NCBI GenBank assembly: GCA_947095535.1
Contig: OX352772.1
Location: 51,479,445-51,543,444, forward strand
Source of the DNA: Poecilobothrus nobilitatus
Taxonomy: Eukaryota; Arthropoda; Insecta; Diptera; Dolichopodidae
Length of the DNA stretch: 64,000 bases
Direction of reading: 5' to 3'
Shown: one piece after another, positions 23,201 to 36,599 of the stretch
How the letters are laid out: every line of letters begins with the position of its first letter
Numbering within the stretch: the stretch's first letter is position 1
The notes under the pieces: model-generated
Seen by the model: the letters and a program-made list of their open reading frames with translations, nothing else
Told to the model about the DNA's origin: nothing
Databases searched by the model: none
Program-made: the position numbers and the translations under genes

Positions 23201-25600
23201 ATTATCAGATATATTATTACAAATATGTACATATATCATAATATATATATAATATGCAATCAAAAATAATGTGTAAAAATATATGTATACATACTTATGT
23301 ACATATAATTTTTTAAATAATTAAAAACATAATATACGACCAACACAAAATGAAATCAATTAAAATGTGCACTTTTTTTTTAATTAAAAATTTAACATTA
23401 ATTTGACACTTCAAACTTCAAACAACGGCAGTCAATTGGAAATGAAAGGGTTAAAAATTACAAAAAGAAAGATAAAGAAAAAAAAGAAAACTAAAAAAAA
23501 AAAACTTACAAATTGATCATTCATCATAGTAAATACAAACACACTAACATAATATATATATATATATTTGTATAATTTATATATATTATAATAAATGTGT
23601 TGACATTTTAAAATTAGGGGAACTGTTTGTTGAAAAAATTCACCTGTTGATTGATGATTATTTATTTTTTTACTTGTTCTTTTTGAAGTTGTTTTTATTG
23701 TTGCTTTTTTTTTTTTTTTTTTTTTTGTAATTTTTGCAAGGATATCAACAACTTTAAAAATATTCATTAGAAAGGTTTTTTAATTAAAGTATGTAATACA
23801 TAAATATGTCAGATGTTTTTTTTAAATTTAAAGTGAAAGTTTTTGTGGTTATGTGTAAGGGAGTTTTGCAATTAAATTAAATTTAAGGGTAGCACGAGTT
23901 AAAATTTTTTTTTTCTTTTTTTTTTTTTTTTTTGAATTGTTTGATTATGTATGTATGTCATATATTATTTTAATATACGTTGTATATGTATAGATATGTA
24001 TATGGAATGTATGTATATTGTTAATGAATGTTAATATTATTAAAGGGTTATTTTTTTAATTTTAATTATTCTATGATAATTTAATCAAATCAAAACAAAA
24101 ACGAAATTAAATGAAAATTTTATGTAATTTATTAATTAATTTATTGAAATTATTCAAATATTGAATATAAGAGTTATGTAAATAATTATATTGTAAATGA
24201 ATAAATTGTGCTATGCTATGTAAGTTAGTGATTCAATTTAAAAAAAAAAAAAATTATTTTATTATAGAAGTATAAAAAAGGATATGCAAAAATTTAAGAA
24301 CGTATGGTAATAACAGGAAAAAAGTTTTGAAGAAAATAAAAGTTCCGTTTTCATTTTAATTTATTTATTGTTAGACATTTTTATATTATGGTATTTAAGT
24401 AAATTTATTAAAGTTTTGATTTTTTTAACAATATTAGCATAGATTCTAGCATGGGTTTAATATTTTTAATCAATTTTTTTTTCTTAATATTTAAAATTTG
24501 TTGTAAATCGACTGTTGCAGTCTCTTTGAATAAGAATACATACATACATATTGAAACAAATTTGTTACTTTTCTGTAATTTTTAAAATTTTAATTAATAA
24601 TTAAAGTTAATGCACGCATTGTTTTATTATTTATTTTTTTTTATTTATTAAATTTATTTTATTTTAATTATACAGTCCTGTGGAAAACACACTTTTGGAT
24701 TTCCGTACAAGTGCATCAAACATTATAAGTTTGAACTGAGAAGTTTAAATAGATATAGATATGCAGACCACATACTACTCGCCATTTTCCACGCCACATA
24801 TTACTCGCCAAGGAGCACATCATTTTCCTGAAAAAAAAAATCATGAATTTAAATCTTGAAATAAAATTTTTTTCAAATTTTTTTTTTTTTTGTTCTAGAT
24901 TTTTTTTTGCAGAATATCGATGGGACCCACTTCTCTAACTGTTCTCTGTTATTTTAAGATTTTTTAGTTTGTTCTATAGATTGATAGAGAAATTTTTCGA
25001 TATCGGAATATTGTTCTTAACATAAAAGTTTTTGATCAATGGAGATTGTTTAAATTAAATATTTGGATCTATTTAGTTTGCTTACATCAGATATAAAAAT
25101 TTGAAGCAAAGTTTTGTAGCTCTTAAATATAGGTAAACTATATTTCATTGGTTCCTAAATCTTTAAGTTTAATTTAAAATTAAATTTACACATTTTATTT
25201 TCGGCTTTTAAATTTATCAATATCATTTCATTGTAGTGCCTTATATTTAGTTTTAATTAAAGAAAGGTATTATTTTAAAGCTTTATAGTAGATTTTTAGA
25301 TCAGATAAAACTGATCTTTCGATAAATTAGAAAGAAATCATTGAAAATAAACATTTTATTGTTGTTATAAATCGGACAATTTTCATTCAAATTATTTATA
25401 ACGAAATTATAATGTGACAAGTTAGAAAGAATACTGTGAAATATATTTTTTGTTGTTGAGAGTGATTGGAAGGTTAGTTTTCATTAGAACCTAACCTAAA
25501 TTTCCATTAGAAATTAGAAATTCATCACTCATTTCTATGACAGTTAAGTAACAAAATCTATTAAATTTCATTTTTTATTTTTCAAGAAGATTTTCGTGAT
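23200..25600. other. AT-rich gene-free stretch
   Basis: Contains an (AT)n run near 23551-23570, several T-runs, and a short duplicated CACATA(C/T)TACTCGCCA at about 24770 and 24797. No gene supported. Confidence 0.5.
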
Positions 25601-25602
25601 AT

Positions 25603-25642
25603 CAAAGATTATATAAGTAGTACTATACTTATATAATCTTTG
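25603..25642. repeat. Perfect 17-bp hairpin
   Basis: CAAAGATTATATAAGTA (25603-25619) and its exact reverse complement (25626-25642) are separated by six bases, GTACTA. Confidence 0.85.
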
Positions 25643-27165
25643 GTGATATCTACCGAAACTATAAAGAATCGAAACATACTCTAGATAAAACAGTTAATTT
25701 TTTTTTAAATAATGTGTAATTAATGTGTTTTGTTTTTATTGAACTCCTATAAGACGTATACATTATTAGAGTATTAACAAAAGTTAGACTAAGTTACAGA
25801 TTCTTTAATCATTATTTTTCTTAAGCTTTTGAAAATTTGTCTGTAGTTGTGGTGTTGTATAAAATAATGAAATGCAAATATTTACGCGATTTACTATCTT
25901 ATACCCAAACGCCACCTATATATATAATTTATTTTATATTACGACACCTCTTATTTATTTTATATTACGATACAAAGTATATACTACACTATTAGATATA
26001 GCTTTGTAGGAATTTGATAGAAAAATCTTTCAGTTGAAAGCACGGTGATTTAATCCACTTACGCCACCGGTCAGATAACTATTGTATAAAGATTCTTAAA
26101 ATTCTGAGACATATGATAAAATTTACAAATCGCATTAAATGAATTAATTAACTGGAACCGATGATGATGAACTCATATAATATAACGTTTCATATACTGA
26201 TATGCTAGACTCATATATTTTTCGAAAAATTATTTTTTTTTTTTTTTTAAATGAAACAATCAAAGTTAAAAGTTAAATATTTAAAATTAATAAAGTTGTA
26301 GTAATAATAATATCTTTTCCTATATAAACATTTAATCTTATGAAATGATTAAAGAAAAAAATTTTTTTTTCTTTTGATTTATGATAATATGTATCTAAAT
26401 TATTTATCTAAACAGTATATTTTGAGCTCAAAATCATCCCGACCCCAATTGTTTTAATTCAATTCAAACTAATGTAATTATTATTAGATAAGATTAAGAT
26501 AATGTTTATAAATACTTTTTGATTTGATTATGATATTGTTATGGAATAATTTTAGTTTTTATTTTTTTGCCATGAAAAATACATTTTTTAATTGAAAACT
26601 AACTATATTATATGAATGAATAGTTATTAAGATACCCCCAGAATTCTTTCATATAAAAATGTTCCCATTTCTCAAGTATGTTTTTTAAAATTGAATTGAT
26701 AAAATTATAGTTTTCTACCGAACAAAGCAAAAAAAAAAAAAAAAACAAAAAATGAAACAAAAAGAAAACATTTTGATAAAAACTTTGGTAATGAAGTTGT
26801 TAAAATACTAATGATTTGTTTTACAATCTTGTACTATATATTGTAAAATTATTAATAGATAAGATAAAATTATTTTGTATATATTGCAAACATTGTTCAA
26901 CTTAAGTTCACTGAATCTTTCCGAAATTTTTCAAATAAATACAACAAAAAAATGTTCTTAATTAATATTTTCTTTTTGTTTACTTTAAATTTCATTAGAT
27001 CTTCTTTGTGATGTGGCATTGATTCTTAAATTAAAGAGCCACATTATTATAAAAACAATATAGGGGATCCAATCATTTTGTAAAATTAAGCAAACATAAT
27101 ATATTCTTAAGTCTAACACTTGACAAAGATTTGAATTAGAATTCACCAAAAAACTTAAGAAAAAA
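25643..27165. other. AT-rich gene-free stretch
   Basis: A short duplication of ATTTATTTTATATTACGA occurs near 25925-25970. Otherwise nothing supported. Confidence 0.5.
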
Positions 27166-27216
27166 ATTACGCACAGTCTAAATTTACGCACAGTCTAAAC
27201 TTACGCACAGTCTAAA
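27165..27216. repeat. Three tandem copies of TTACGCACAGTCTAAA
   Basis: Three consecutive copies with a period of about 18 bases, immediately upstream of the LINE remnant. Confidence 0.9.
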
Positions 27217-27234
27217 AAAAATCTATAAATTCTT

Positions 27235-27690
27235 ATAGTTGCTTCCATAGCATAATTTCTTATGATATCACAATATGGGACAATACATTCTATAACAACA
27301 TAAAAAATTTTCAGAATATTCAAAATGTAGCTATAAAAAATCTCTATGTAATTTGTACTTCAACAAGTTCAATACTTAATCGATATGAAACTGTTAAAAT
27401 TGAAAATTTGATTCACACATACAACCGCTTCCATCTATAGCATAAATACAAAAAAAAAACAAGTCTGATGTAACAATCAGTAGAGAAGTTCATCATTACC
27501 ACATCGGCTATGATTATCATATTCCACAACCGCTATCGTTATCAGAACCTACAAGATACAATCTACACCTGGAATCAGTATTTAGTATTTGTGTAAAGGA
27601 ATAAAATATAACAATCTTCCCAAATTCTTTAAGAGCTTAAATTATCATTTATTTAAAAAATATTGCAAAAATCTATAAATAATTAAATAT
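27235..27690 (+). mobile_element. 3' end of a LINE ORF2 (Jockey/CR1-like tail), decayed
   Basis: Plus-strand frames read SYDITIWDNTFYNNIKNFQN, then IQNVAIKNLY and NRYETVKIENLIHTYNRFH, and later PTRYNLHL…VKE, a stop, and FPNSLRA. This fits the tail of insect non-LTR polymerases: a YGI.IWG motif, a Q.R.IK.I helix, and an 'EWN.LP..LR' block near the end, where here Trp is replaced by a stop. About 120 codons remain with several stops. The RT catalytic domain is absent, consistent with 5' truncation. Confidence 0.65.
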
Positions 27691-28820
27691 TAAAATTATA
27701 AATTTCTGTATAACATTAGGGTGAGCGTAAAAGTCTAATTTAATCTAATTATGTATTATCATAATTGAAAAAATCTTTTAGAGAAACCAATAAATAAGTG
27801 GAAATATTTCAAGGGATGATTCGCTGAGATTTAAACTAGAAAATAATTGTTATAAGGAAGGGAAATCTATTGTCAGTTGTTTTCAAGATATTGTGACTTT
27901 TATAATTTTTTGTTTTACATTATTATTTCATGATCCACATGCTCTATCGAAGTTATTTTAATCATGTTTGAAAGTTTATTCTTCAAGCTCTGTTCTGCTG
28001 AAACCTTTTACATTTTTTAAAAATTTTCTTTTCTAAGTAACGATTTTTCTTTTAAAAATGCCCCATTACGCGGCCTATCATACAATATCCCATCATCATC
28101 ATTGTGTAATATTTGGAGCCATTTAGAGTTACCATAATTTTAATGTAAGTAAGTTTTACTCTAACTGTTAAACTAGGTAACTTTTTGTTTAAGTATTTTC
28201 TCAGATATAAGCCAAAATTTAAGAATATATTTTCGGTCAAAAATGCTTGTTTCACACAAAAGTTTTGGTTAAGTAAAAATTATTATTTTTCTTAAAAATG
28301 TTAAATATTAAATGATTTTATTCAAGTTGTAGTTAAAGATAAAAAAACATAAATGTTTTCCGAAATTAAAATTCTATAGAGCATTTAAATAAAGAGTTAT
28401 TCTAATTACTAACTAATACAAAATTTATTACAATAATTATTAATTATAATGAGAGTTTAAGAATATATGAAGAATGGATCTTAAAACTGAATTAAAGAAT
28501 TTAATTTTAAAACTGAATTTAAGAAATTAAATATTTGTCAATGATTAAAGTTAAAGCAATTTCTGAGAGGGAATTCTTCCAATTGGAATAAAATTAGCTA
28601 AATTAATTTCTTTCCGATTTGATATGTAAGAAAAAAAAATTAAAATTAACTTCTGATATTAACTGAAAATTTTAATTTATAAATGAATGGAACCTTAATT
28701 AGGTTTTTACCTTAATGGAACCTTAATTAGGTTTTAAATATTGGAACAAACCTATCAAATAAGAAATTAGTCATTTTACCATTGCATTACTCCATAGGTG
28801 AAACTTTTAATACTATACTT
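27690..28820. other. AT-rich gene-free stretch
   Basis: A short tandem duplication of AATGGAACCTTAATTAGGTTTT lies near 28686-28735 (stated as a repeat of about 28 bases). No gene supported. Confidence 0.5.
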
Positions 28821-28822
28821 CC

Positions 28823-29445
28823 TTTTTATACCCGTATGAACTATGTTCAAGGATATAATAAATTTGCCATTACGTTTGTGACACATTAAAAGAGTCGAGC
28901 TAGATATAGTGTCAAAGGTATGGATCGCCTCAGAATTGAATTCTGAGTCGATTAAGCCATGTGCGTCCGTCCGTCCGTCCGCCCACACGATAACTCAAAA
29001 AATAAAAGAGTTAGGAAGTTAAAACTTTTTTCACATCACTTTTGAAAAATTGTTAGTTTTGCTATTTAAATCCAGCTTTTTCGGCCGTCAACTTCGAGTA
29101 GCTTCTGTACAACTTCCATACAACTTCTTTTATTTTTATATGGAAATAACTCAGTATCTACTGAAGCTAGGTGTCTCAAATTTTACAAAATCGTGTCAAA
29201 TTACAGACTAAGAATACCTGTAAAACTTCGTTGTGCGGGGGCGATAGGTTCGGGAAGCTGCCATACAACTTCTCTTTTTAAATGTAAATAACTCAGTGTC
29301 TATTAAAGCTAGGTATCTGAAATTTTCTGAAGAGGTATCGAGTTACATGACAAAAACTTTTGTAAATTTTGGTTGGTCTAGAGCAGCTGGTTCAGGCTTC
29401 TAACACCTTTTGAAACTTAATGAAGCTAGGCGTCTGAAATTTGCT
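28823..29445 (+). mobile_element. Helentron/DINE-1-like element, 3' truncated
   Basis: Begins TTTTTATACCCGTATGAACT, followed by GAGCTAGATATAG, CAAAGGTATGGATCG and TCTGAGTCGATTAAGCCATG, then the microsatellite CGTCCGTCCGTCCGTCCG and ATAACTCAAAA. Downstream are two copies of a block 'ataactcagtgtctattaaagctaggtatctgaaat' (about 29147 and 29288). This downstream part is shared, inverted, with 56835-57190. No 3' hairpin end is found. It defines subfamily 1 (ATACCCGTATGAAC start). Confidence 0.8.
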
Positions 29446-31120
29446 TTCTTCTTTTTGTTTTACCAAATTTCACTATCCAACGGTTATTATTTACTATACA
29501 GTAGAGCTAAAGAATTCTTTTCTCATTATACTGTCTGTGATGAAGCTTTGTTATAGTTTGTCCAAAAATCCCAAACTACGAAGACGACATAGAATTTCTT
29601 GGTATATTTTGAAAACCATATGAAAATAAAAAAAATATTACCATAATATTGAACAATTAATATTTATATGCAAAATAAAAATTAAATTTTAAAAATTATT
29701 GTATTAAAATTATATGTGATAACACGAATATTTGCAGTGTCATTTATATCTCTTAAATAACAATCTAAAGTGATAAAACAAATTATCATTTCTTTTAATA
29801 TTTTTTTTTTTCACATAATAATCCATGAAAATTTTAGTCCAAATCCTAAAAACAGGAAATTAATCCTTTTTTTTTTGAATACCTATACAATTCTTTAATA
29901 AATAATAATATAAGTGTAATTATCACCGATCTATATGATTTCCTTAAATCTTTAAAAGTAATTTATTAAACAAAACAATTCAAAACAAAACAAAATAAAA
30001 AAAAAAGGAAACCACCCCATTTTAAATTAGTTAATCAGTAATCACTAATTCTATTATCTGACGACACTATTCAGAAGGATCAATAAAATGAATACAAAAG
30101 AACAAAAAAAAAAAAAAAAAAATGCTCAAATAAATTACCTATACAATAGAAATTGTTTATTTCATTAAAAGATAACTATAATAGGTGGTTCCATGGAAAA
30201 CAGGAAACATTTCTAAAAATAGCACCTTAAAAATTCCGTATTGCATAAAAAATATTTAATAGAATATGCATAAATATAAATGTCCTAAATATCCTTTATT
30301 TTTTTTTTTTTTTTAAATAACCCAAAATGTACATATTATTATTCCAAAAATAATATTATATCATTTTATAGTTTACCTGTTTTGATTTGTAACACGTAAA
30401 CACGAAATATTTTTTTTTTTAGTATTAATATGGCATAGAAATAGTATCTATTATATTAAAATAATATATAATGTCATCCCACCTTGTGGGAAACCGGATG
30501 TTTAGACTTTTCTTTCGTTTAGTTAAAAAAAAAATTCCAATGCAAGAAAAAAATGTCATTGACACTCTTGAAAAATCCTTTGTATTTTCATTTTATTTTT
30601 ATTGCATTAAAAAAAAATATAATAGATTTCCGATTTTTGTGTTTTGAATATGTATACATATATATGTACAGTGGGTATCATAAAAATAAAATTACCATTT
30701 ATATGTAATCAAAAAATTAAATTCTAAATTAAGTAAAAAATTGTTAGTTTGAAGTTGTAGTCTATATGTTTTTTTTTTTTGGTCTATAAAGAATTAAATA
30801 GAATGGATTGTGAAAGATCTAAATTCGAAAACGACTTAAAATAAGGGTTTGATTGGAGCGTTATAAAATTATCTTTTATATATTTTGAAATATGTACTTT
30901 TATTAAAAATAATCTTCAAGTCATGTACCATTTCTTCTTATAATTGTTTTATTTGATTGGTATAAAATTTTTGGTAACAAGAATTTGAAGGTATAACACA
31001 AAAAGGTACAGGGCAGGTACATTAGAGAGAGTCAAAGAGCTTTAATTAATTAATTTTTTTTACACCATAGGAACTAGGAACCTTAAACACTATAGGAACG
31101 GAATCTTTTATACTAATATA
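29445..31120. other. AT-rich gene-free stretch
   Basis: Low complexity; a small hairpin CCCACCTTGTGGG near 30480. No gene supported. Confidence 0.5.
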
Positions 31121-31129
31121 GGTTTAAAT

Positions 31130-31452
31130 AAATAGGAAAGAGAAAATGGGAGGGAAACAGGATATTAAGGAAGCTTTGAAGGGTAAATGTGAAACGAACC
31201 TAAAAACTTTCTGTTTGAATTGTTGTAAATTGCTGAATGGAATATTATTGACAGGAGGAAAACATTTGATGGAAGGATATTCCACATCCTGATAGTTTGA
31301 TATTCCACATCCTGACAAAAACGAATGAGTTTTCGCAACCAGTTCTGAACCATAGGAATTTCACTATGTGTAGAAATGAGCACTAACTGCCTTGATATAA
31401 CGGGAAAAAAAACACAAATATTTGACAGCATTCTCAGCTTTAATATGCTCAT
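31130..31452 (-). mobile_element. LINE ORF2 C-terminal fragment, decayed
   Basis: The minus strand carries, in two overlapping frames, RMLSNICVFFPVISRQLVL…, PMVQNWLRKLIRFCQDVEY, RMWNILPSNV and NIPFSNLQQFKQKVFRF. The pattern 'R.WN.LP…SL..FK..' is the usual end of insect non-LTR polymerases. A 17-bp local duplication (GATATTCCACATCCTGA at about 31278 and 31301) caused the frame change. Fragmentary, so the clade is not assigned. Confidence 0.5.
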
Positions 31453-31980
31453 TCCAAAGGATATTTTAATTTATTTGGAATACCTAAAATATTTAAACTT
31501 TCCTATAGTGTATAGGATCTTTGGATAATTCCTCCTTGGATAACTTCTTTTTTTTTTTTAATTGCCGAATTGTATTGAACTTATTGAATCGCAGACAATT
31601 TTGAGTTTTCAAGGTATTGAATTGAATCCAATTTTGGTCACTGTTTTTTATATGAAAATAATTAAGATTGAAAAATAAATATGTTTGGTAATGTTGGTAA
31701 ATTTAGTATAAATTTTGATTATTATATATAGTGACTTTTAAGCAAATAATTAAAACCTATCAAATTTTTCTACCAGGAATCAGAATGCGCTGTAGACTCA
31801 ATCTCAATCAAGTTAATTGTTTTAACTGAGTTTATTATATAGATTTATTTAATTTTGATTTCATTAATTTTTAATTCTTTTCAATGGAATTAAGAAAAAG
31901 TCCTTAAAATGACACTTTTTGTATGGTAAACTTCTATGGTACAAACTGTATGTATGTATATTTTATACGTTATCTTTTTC
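31452..31980. other. AT-rich gene-free stretch
   Basis: Nothing supported. Confidence 0.5.
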
Positions 31981-31982
31981 AA

Positions 31983-33482
31983 TTTTTATACCCGTACGAT
32001 AGGATCGGGTATAATAAAATTACTCCTCCGTTTGAAACACCTCGAAATAAGCGAGCTAGATATACCTTCAAAGGTATAGATCGGATCAGAAAAAAATTCT
32101 AAGACTTTTGAGCCATGTCCGTCCGTCCGTCCGTCAGCACGCTAACTCAAAAACTAAGAAAGCTAGAATCTTGAAATTTACACAAAATATTCTGGGAGTA
32201 ATTTGTAGGTTCCCTATTTTTTTTAGAGCTATAAAATTTTAACTACTGATAGATCTCACAAAAATATTAATTTTATTTTTGTTAACTTTTTTTGTAGCCC
32301 CACCCGTTACGGAGCTACAGCTCCCCAAAGGTTTAAAAAAGCTCTATATTTAAATTGTTATAGCACAAGTTGTATAAGGTATATCTTCATTTTGAAAACG
32401 CCAAACGATTACTACTTTTATTAGCTTTAAAAGTATATATACAATAAATATATATTTGTGGCATACGGTGTCTTAATTTACCGTTATGTGAAACTCAAAT
32501 TTTGCAAAATCCTTCAACCCTTCTATCTTCTAAACGTTTTAAGTTGGAAACTTGAAATTTTGACAGAATTTTTGTTAGGTCTTTGAAAATAAGTATGAGT
32601 CATTTCAGAAATTTTTTTTGTATCACCCCCCGTTTAAGAGCTGTAAGGGGTCAAAAACTGAAAATTTCCTATTTTTAAACACCTGTAACTTGAACACCTG
32701 TTAAAATTTTTTTGAAGTAATACACAAAAATTAAAGCTCCAACATTATACTCTTATTTCTGTTAACAACTTTTTTTAATAATATAGGGTTACTTTATAAT
32801 TGACGAAAGTGTTACTTGATTTTTTCAAATTTTCTAACAAATTTCTTTAACGAATTTTTTCCATTTTGTTTTACTCGATAATTTGAAATTGTTGAGGATG
32901 TAATGCGTAGTACATAAAAATGTAAATGAATAAACAACATAACGGTTGCTTGAAGAATTTTTATTTATATGATATTAATATATATACATACTTATATAAT
33001 ATCATATTTATTTACATATCGTATATGTCACTAGTGAATGAATGATAAGAGTATAGATGTATATTATATAGCGCCGTATTTACATACATATATGTATTTT
33101 ATTGTACTTATAAGAAATTATTCTGTCAATGGAATATTTAAATATAATATAATATAATATTTAAAATTATATTTACTATTTTGTACTAAGTAAACTTAAT
33201 ATACATTTACCGCTTAGTATTAAATGGTACTATAGAATATTTGAAAAAGTTTTGGATTGATAATCGTTATGTTAAAATCTGCTTTTGAAGAATGTATAAA
33301 CATATAGTTTGAATATATGTACAACCCATAGTACTAGAAATTATAAAATTCACCGAAATTATTTTAAAATACTAAAATATTAAAAAAATAATATTGTAAG
33401 CAAAGTGACAGGCTGTGAACATACTAACGGTTCGTACGGGTATCTAAGAGTTGACAAAGGCAACTGTATTCTTCCTCGTTTT
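31983..33482 (+). mobile_element. Helentron/DINE-1-like element with both ends
   Basis: The 5' end is TTTTTATACCCGTACGATA. Its subterminal repeat ATACCCGTACGA (31988-31999) is inverted at 33432-33443 (TCGTACGGGTAT). Past this, AGTTG-ACAAAGG-CAACT (33449-33465) forms a hairpin, and the element ends CTTCCTCGTTT. Inside are GAGCTAGATATACCTTCAAA, a (GTCC)n microsatellite at about 32118, GTAGCCCCACCCGTTACGGA, TTTACCGTTATGTGAAACTC and CACCTGTAACTTGAACACC. The layout matches Drosophila DINE-1/INE-1: subterminal inverted repeats, GTCY microsatellite, 3' stem-loop, no coding. It is about 700 bp longer than the copy at 58131 because of AT-rich sequence near 32760-33425. Confidence 0.88.
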
Positions 33483-36400
33483 TCATTCTATTTTTGTCAC
33501 TAATTATATTTAATTAAATGTATCCTTCTATTTTTAAAAAAAATCAGTTATGTATATATAATATAAATATATATATATAGACATAAACAAAACATGAAAT
33601 AATAAAAAGGAATTGAAAATAAAATAAAGGATAAAAGAAATTGCGTGCAAAAGAATTTTAAAAATACAATTTCATAAAAAAAAGAAAAACCAAAAATTTA
33701 AAATATCTTTAGAAAATTGATTAGTAAAGATAACCTTCACCTTTTCTACTTTACTATTTTGTAGTAAATATTACATTTATATGTATATATGTATATACGA
33801 GTACAGTAATTGTTTAATAGTTGTTATACTCATAGGCTATCATGATTTAAATCTCATTCTTAAGCAACAATGAATCGAATCCTTTAAAGGAATAAAAATT
33901 AAAGATTGTTAAAAAAAAAAAAAAAAAAAAAAACAATTTTATATAATTGAGTATTTCTTGAGACATCTGCTCTTTTTTTTTTTTTTTGTTTTTGGTCTTT
34001 TTCTTTTGGTATATGTTCATACTAATCTAATGATTACATTATACCGCTATTAAAAATAGAGTAAAATTATCCTGTCATAAGGATTTACATATATATACAT
34101 ATATATATAAACAATTAATGTGAATGTATAGACTATTCATAAAAAAGGAGCCAAAAAAGAAAGAAAAACAAAAAACAAAAAAAAAAATGAAATAAAACAG
34201 AAATAAACAAATAAAATCCGTAACTAAAGCATAGTTTTACAACTTTTTTTTTTTGTATATATTTTTAGTATTTTTGTTTTTTTATTACGACATTACGACA
34301 TATCCTTGCTGCCTTGTTTTGTTGTACAATATAAAAAATATTTATTTAGTTTTTATTCTTTTTATTACCGCATTTATTAGTTCATTTTGGGCAATTCTTA
34401 AATTTGCGAAAAAAACAAAGAACAGTTTATCGAAATCAAAGTTTGATCTTATAATTAGAAAGTTAGACGACGGTAACTTGGAAAAATTAAATGTTTTTCA
34501 TTGTTGTGCCGGAATCGGTTAAGTGAATTTAATTAAAATTTGCTTTGTCAAATGCTTCCTTTAAGACTATAGAGTTATTCTGTAGAATTGGTCACAAATT
34601 GCATCTTAAAATATAAATAGGTTAATGTATTTTAAGTATAACAAATATTTGTTGAAATTCTTTACGAAAAAATAACAGCAAGGAAAACTTTAAACTATTC
34701 AAACTGTTAAACCGTTTATTTATTCATTTTTTATTTCAAAAGAGCTCAATCGCTCTTACGTAAGGCAACGTTTACGTATGGCAACGCAAAAATTTTTCGG
34801 ACTCTCAGTTCGTAACGGGTTAATTGTTTAGATTAAATATAAATATTAAATATTAATGCTGATTTCTCGATTTTGATGATGAAAATGAAAAGATTCGAAA
34901 AAGTGTGAAAAACAAGAGTTTTGGCTAAGAAAACAGAACTTTAAAAAAATAAAAAGACTTTATCGTGCGTGGATTAGGAAAGATGTTAATGAGTCTATTT
35001 CTTTTAATTTAAACATCGGTGAATTGAATTAGACTTTTCAAATTTTAGCAACATAAAGTTAATTTTCAAATAAAAGTCTAAAATTTTGATGTTGCTTTAA
35101 TATCTTTGTCTTAATATACTTTTAGATACCTATATTTGTTTTCTGATGCATTTCTTTGTATAGTATATACCTGATTCATATAGTATATACCTTTTAAGAG
35201 AGTAGATCTAAGATAACTATAAGACAAAAAAAAAACAATCTAACAAATATATAAAAAAAAAAAAATTTACTGTTATATGATTTCAGGACAACAAACTCCA
35301 TTTTATCGCATCGCTTTAAAGTATAATTTGTCACAAACGCCATATTTCGGTAAACTTAAAGCCAGTTTAATAATAATAACTTTATTCTAAATAAATTTCA
35401 ATTCATACGAAGTGAAATTAGATAAAAATTCATTAGATTTAAGATTTCGTAAATTTCGCGATATGTTATAAAGCCATTTTAGGACTTAAGATTATTAAAT
35501 TTTAAAGATATTTGTAATAATCATAGAAACTGTTTGAAAATTAAAAATATAAAAATTGAAACATATAGAAAATTTATATCGAAATTTCAAATTAAAAATG
35601 ATTTCCGAATTCGAATATAATTTTATTTATATGCACATCTCTGTTTATTATTCGAAGTGATTTTTTCTTTTACTATTTTAAATCACTTAAATTTGATTCT
35701 AATGAAATTTCTTCCTTATACATGCTAACAATTGTATACTTTCGGTATTTTTAGAGTTTGTTTTTTTTTTTATTTGCAAAAAAAAAAAACAAATAACAAA
35801 TATCTATATATATATATACTTAAAAAGTTCAATGAATTCCTTTCCTTGACAAAAAAAAAAAAAAAAAAACACAGAAAGAGAAACAGAAATTGACGCCAAA
35901 AGAAGAAATTATAAATACTAATCGATTTTTGACTTTTTTTTTTTTTCGTTTTATTTTAAATTTTTGACGTATGTAAGTATATGCAAATCGATCAATAAGC
36001 ATTTTCTTGAAATTTTCTTTTAAAAATAACAAAAAATATATATATAAAAAGAAAGACAGTCAAGTTCTTTAAAAACGTGACTTGAATTTTTTTGTTTTCT
36101 TTGAAGAATTCCCCTTTTCAACTATACACAAAAAACAAAAAAATAAGAAGAAACAAAGTGAGGGGACACAGAAAATTTATTAAAAAATTATCAGGTGCCG
36201 GACACAAAGAGAAAAAACACAAAAAAAAAAATATGATATGAAACAATCAAAGGACCCAAAATTCTTTAACTCATTCATATAATATTAATAATCCTTTCAA
36301 TATTCAAAACCTTATGGAGGACTTATTACCTATGGCATGTATACTTAAGGAATACTAAAATTGGATCATATAAAATATAGATAAAATGTTTAAACAAGGG

Positions 36401-36595
36401 AGTATATAAAATTAAGGGTTTTTAAAGGTGCATATCATTCTAAAAGACAAAAAAAATTAGTTTCGAATGGAATGAAACAAAAATGCAACAAAATTTGTAA
36501 ATTTTTCTTTAGGATTTCCGTATGCTAGAAAAAATTATGAAAAATCTAAATTCTTCAATTATTGTAAAATAACGCTATATATAATATATATATGT
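33483..36595. other. AT-rich gene-free stretch
   Basis: Low-complexity A/T sequence. A small richer island at 34743-34822 holds TCTTACGTAAGGCAACG and TTTACGTATGGCAACG, a tandem-like pair of unknown origin. No gene supported. Confidence 0.5.
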
Positions 36596-36599
36596 ATAT

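Noticed and set aside
23432..23767. Longest frame apart from the transposon ones in the middle of the window (111 codons, minus)
   Set aside because: Built on poly-A and AT microsatellites (Lys runs, Phe runs), not a gene.
24672..24700. TACAGTCCTGTGGAAAACAC resembles a Tc1-type terminal repeat
   Set aside because: No inverted partner or transposase remnant found nearby.
31743..31830. TTTTTCTACCAG followed by GAATCAGAATGCGC, a possible next exon for the 18583 exon
   Set aside because: Phase fits, but no donor follows and the peptide shows no Cys pattern that continues the first exon.
34253..34522. Open frame of 89 codons, hydrophobic N-terminus
   Set aside because: Phe/Ile/Tyr-rich as expected of T-rich DNA. 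The C-terminal part is more protein-like, but no splice sites or homology are visible.
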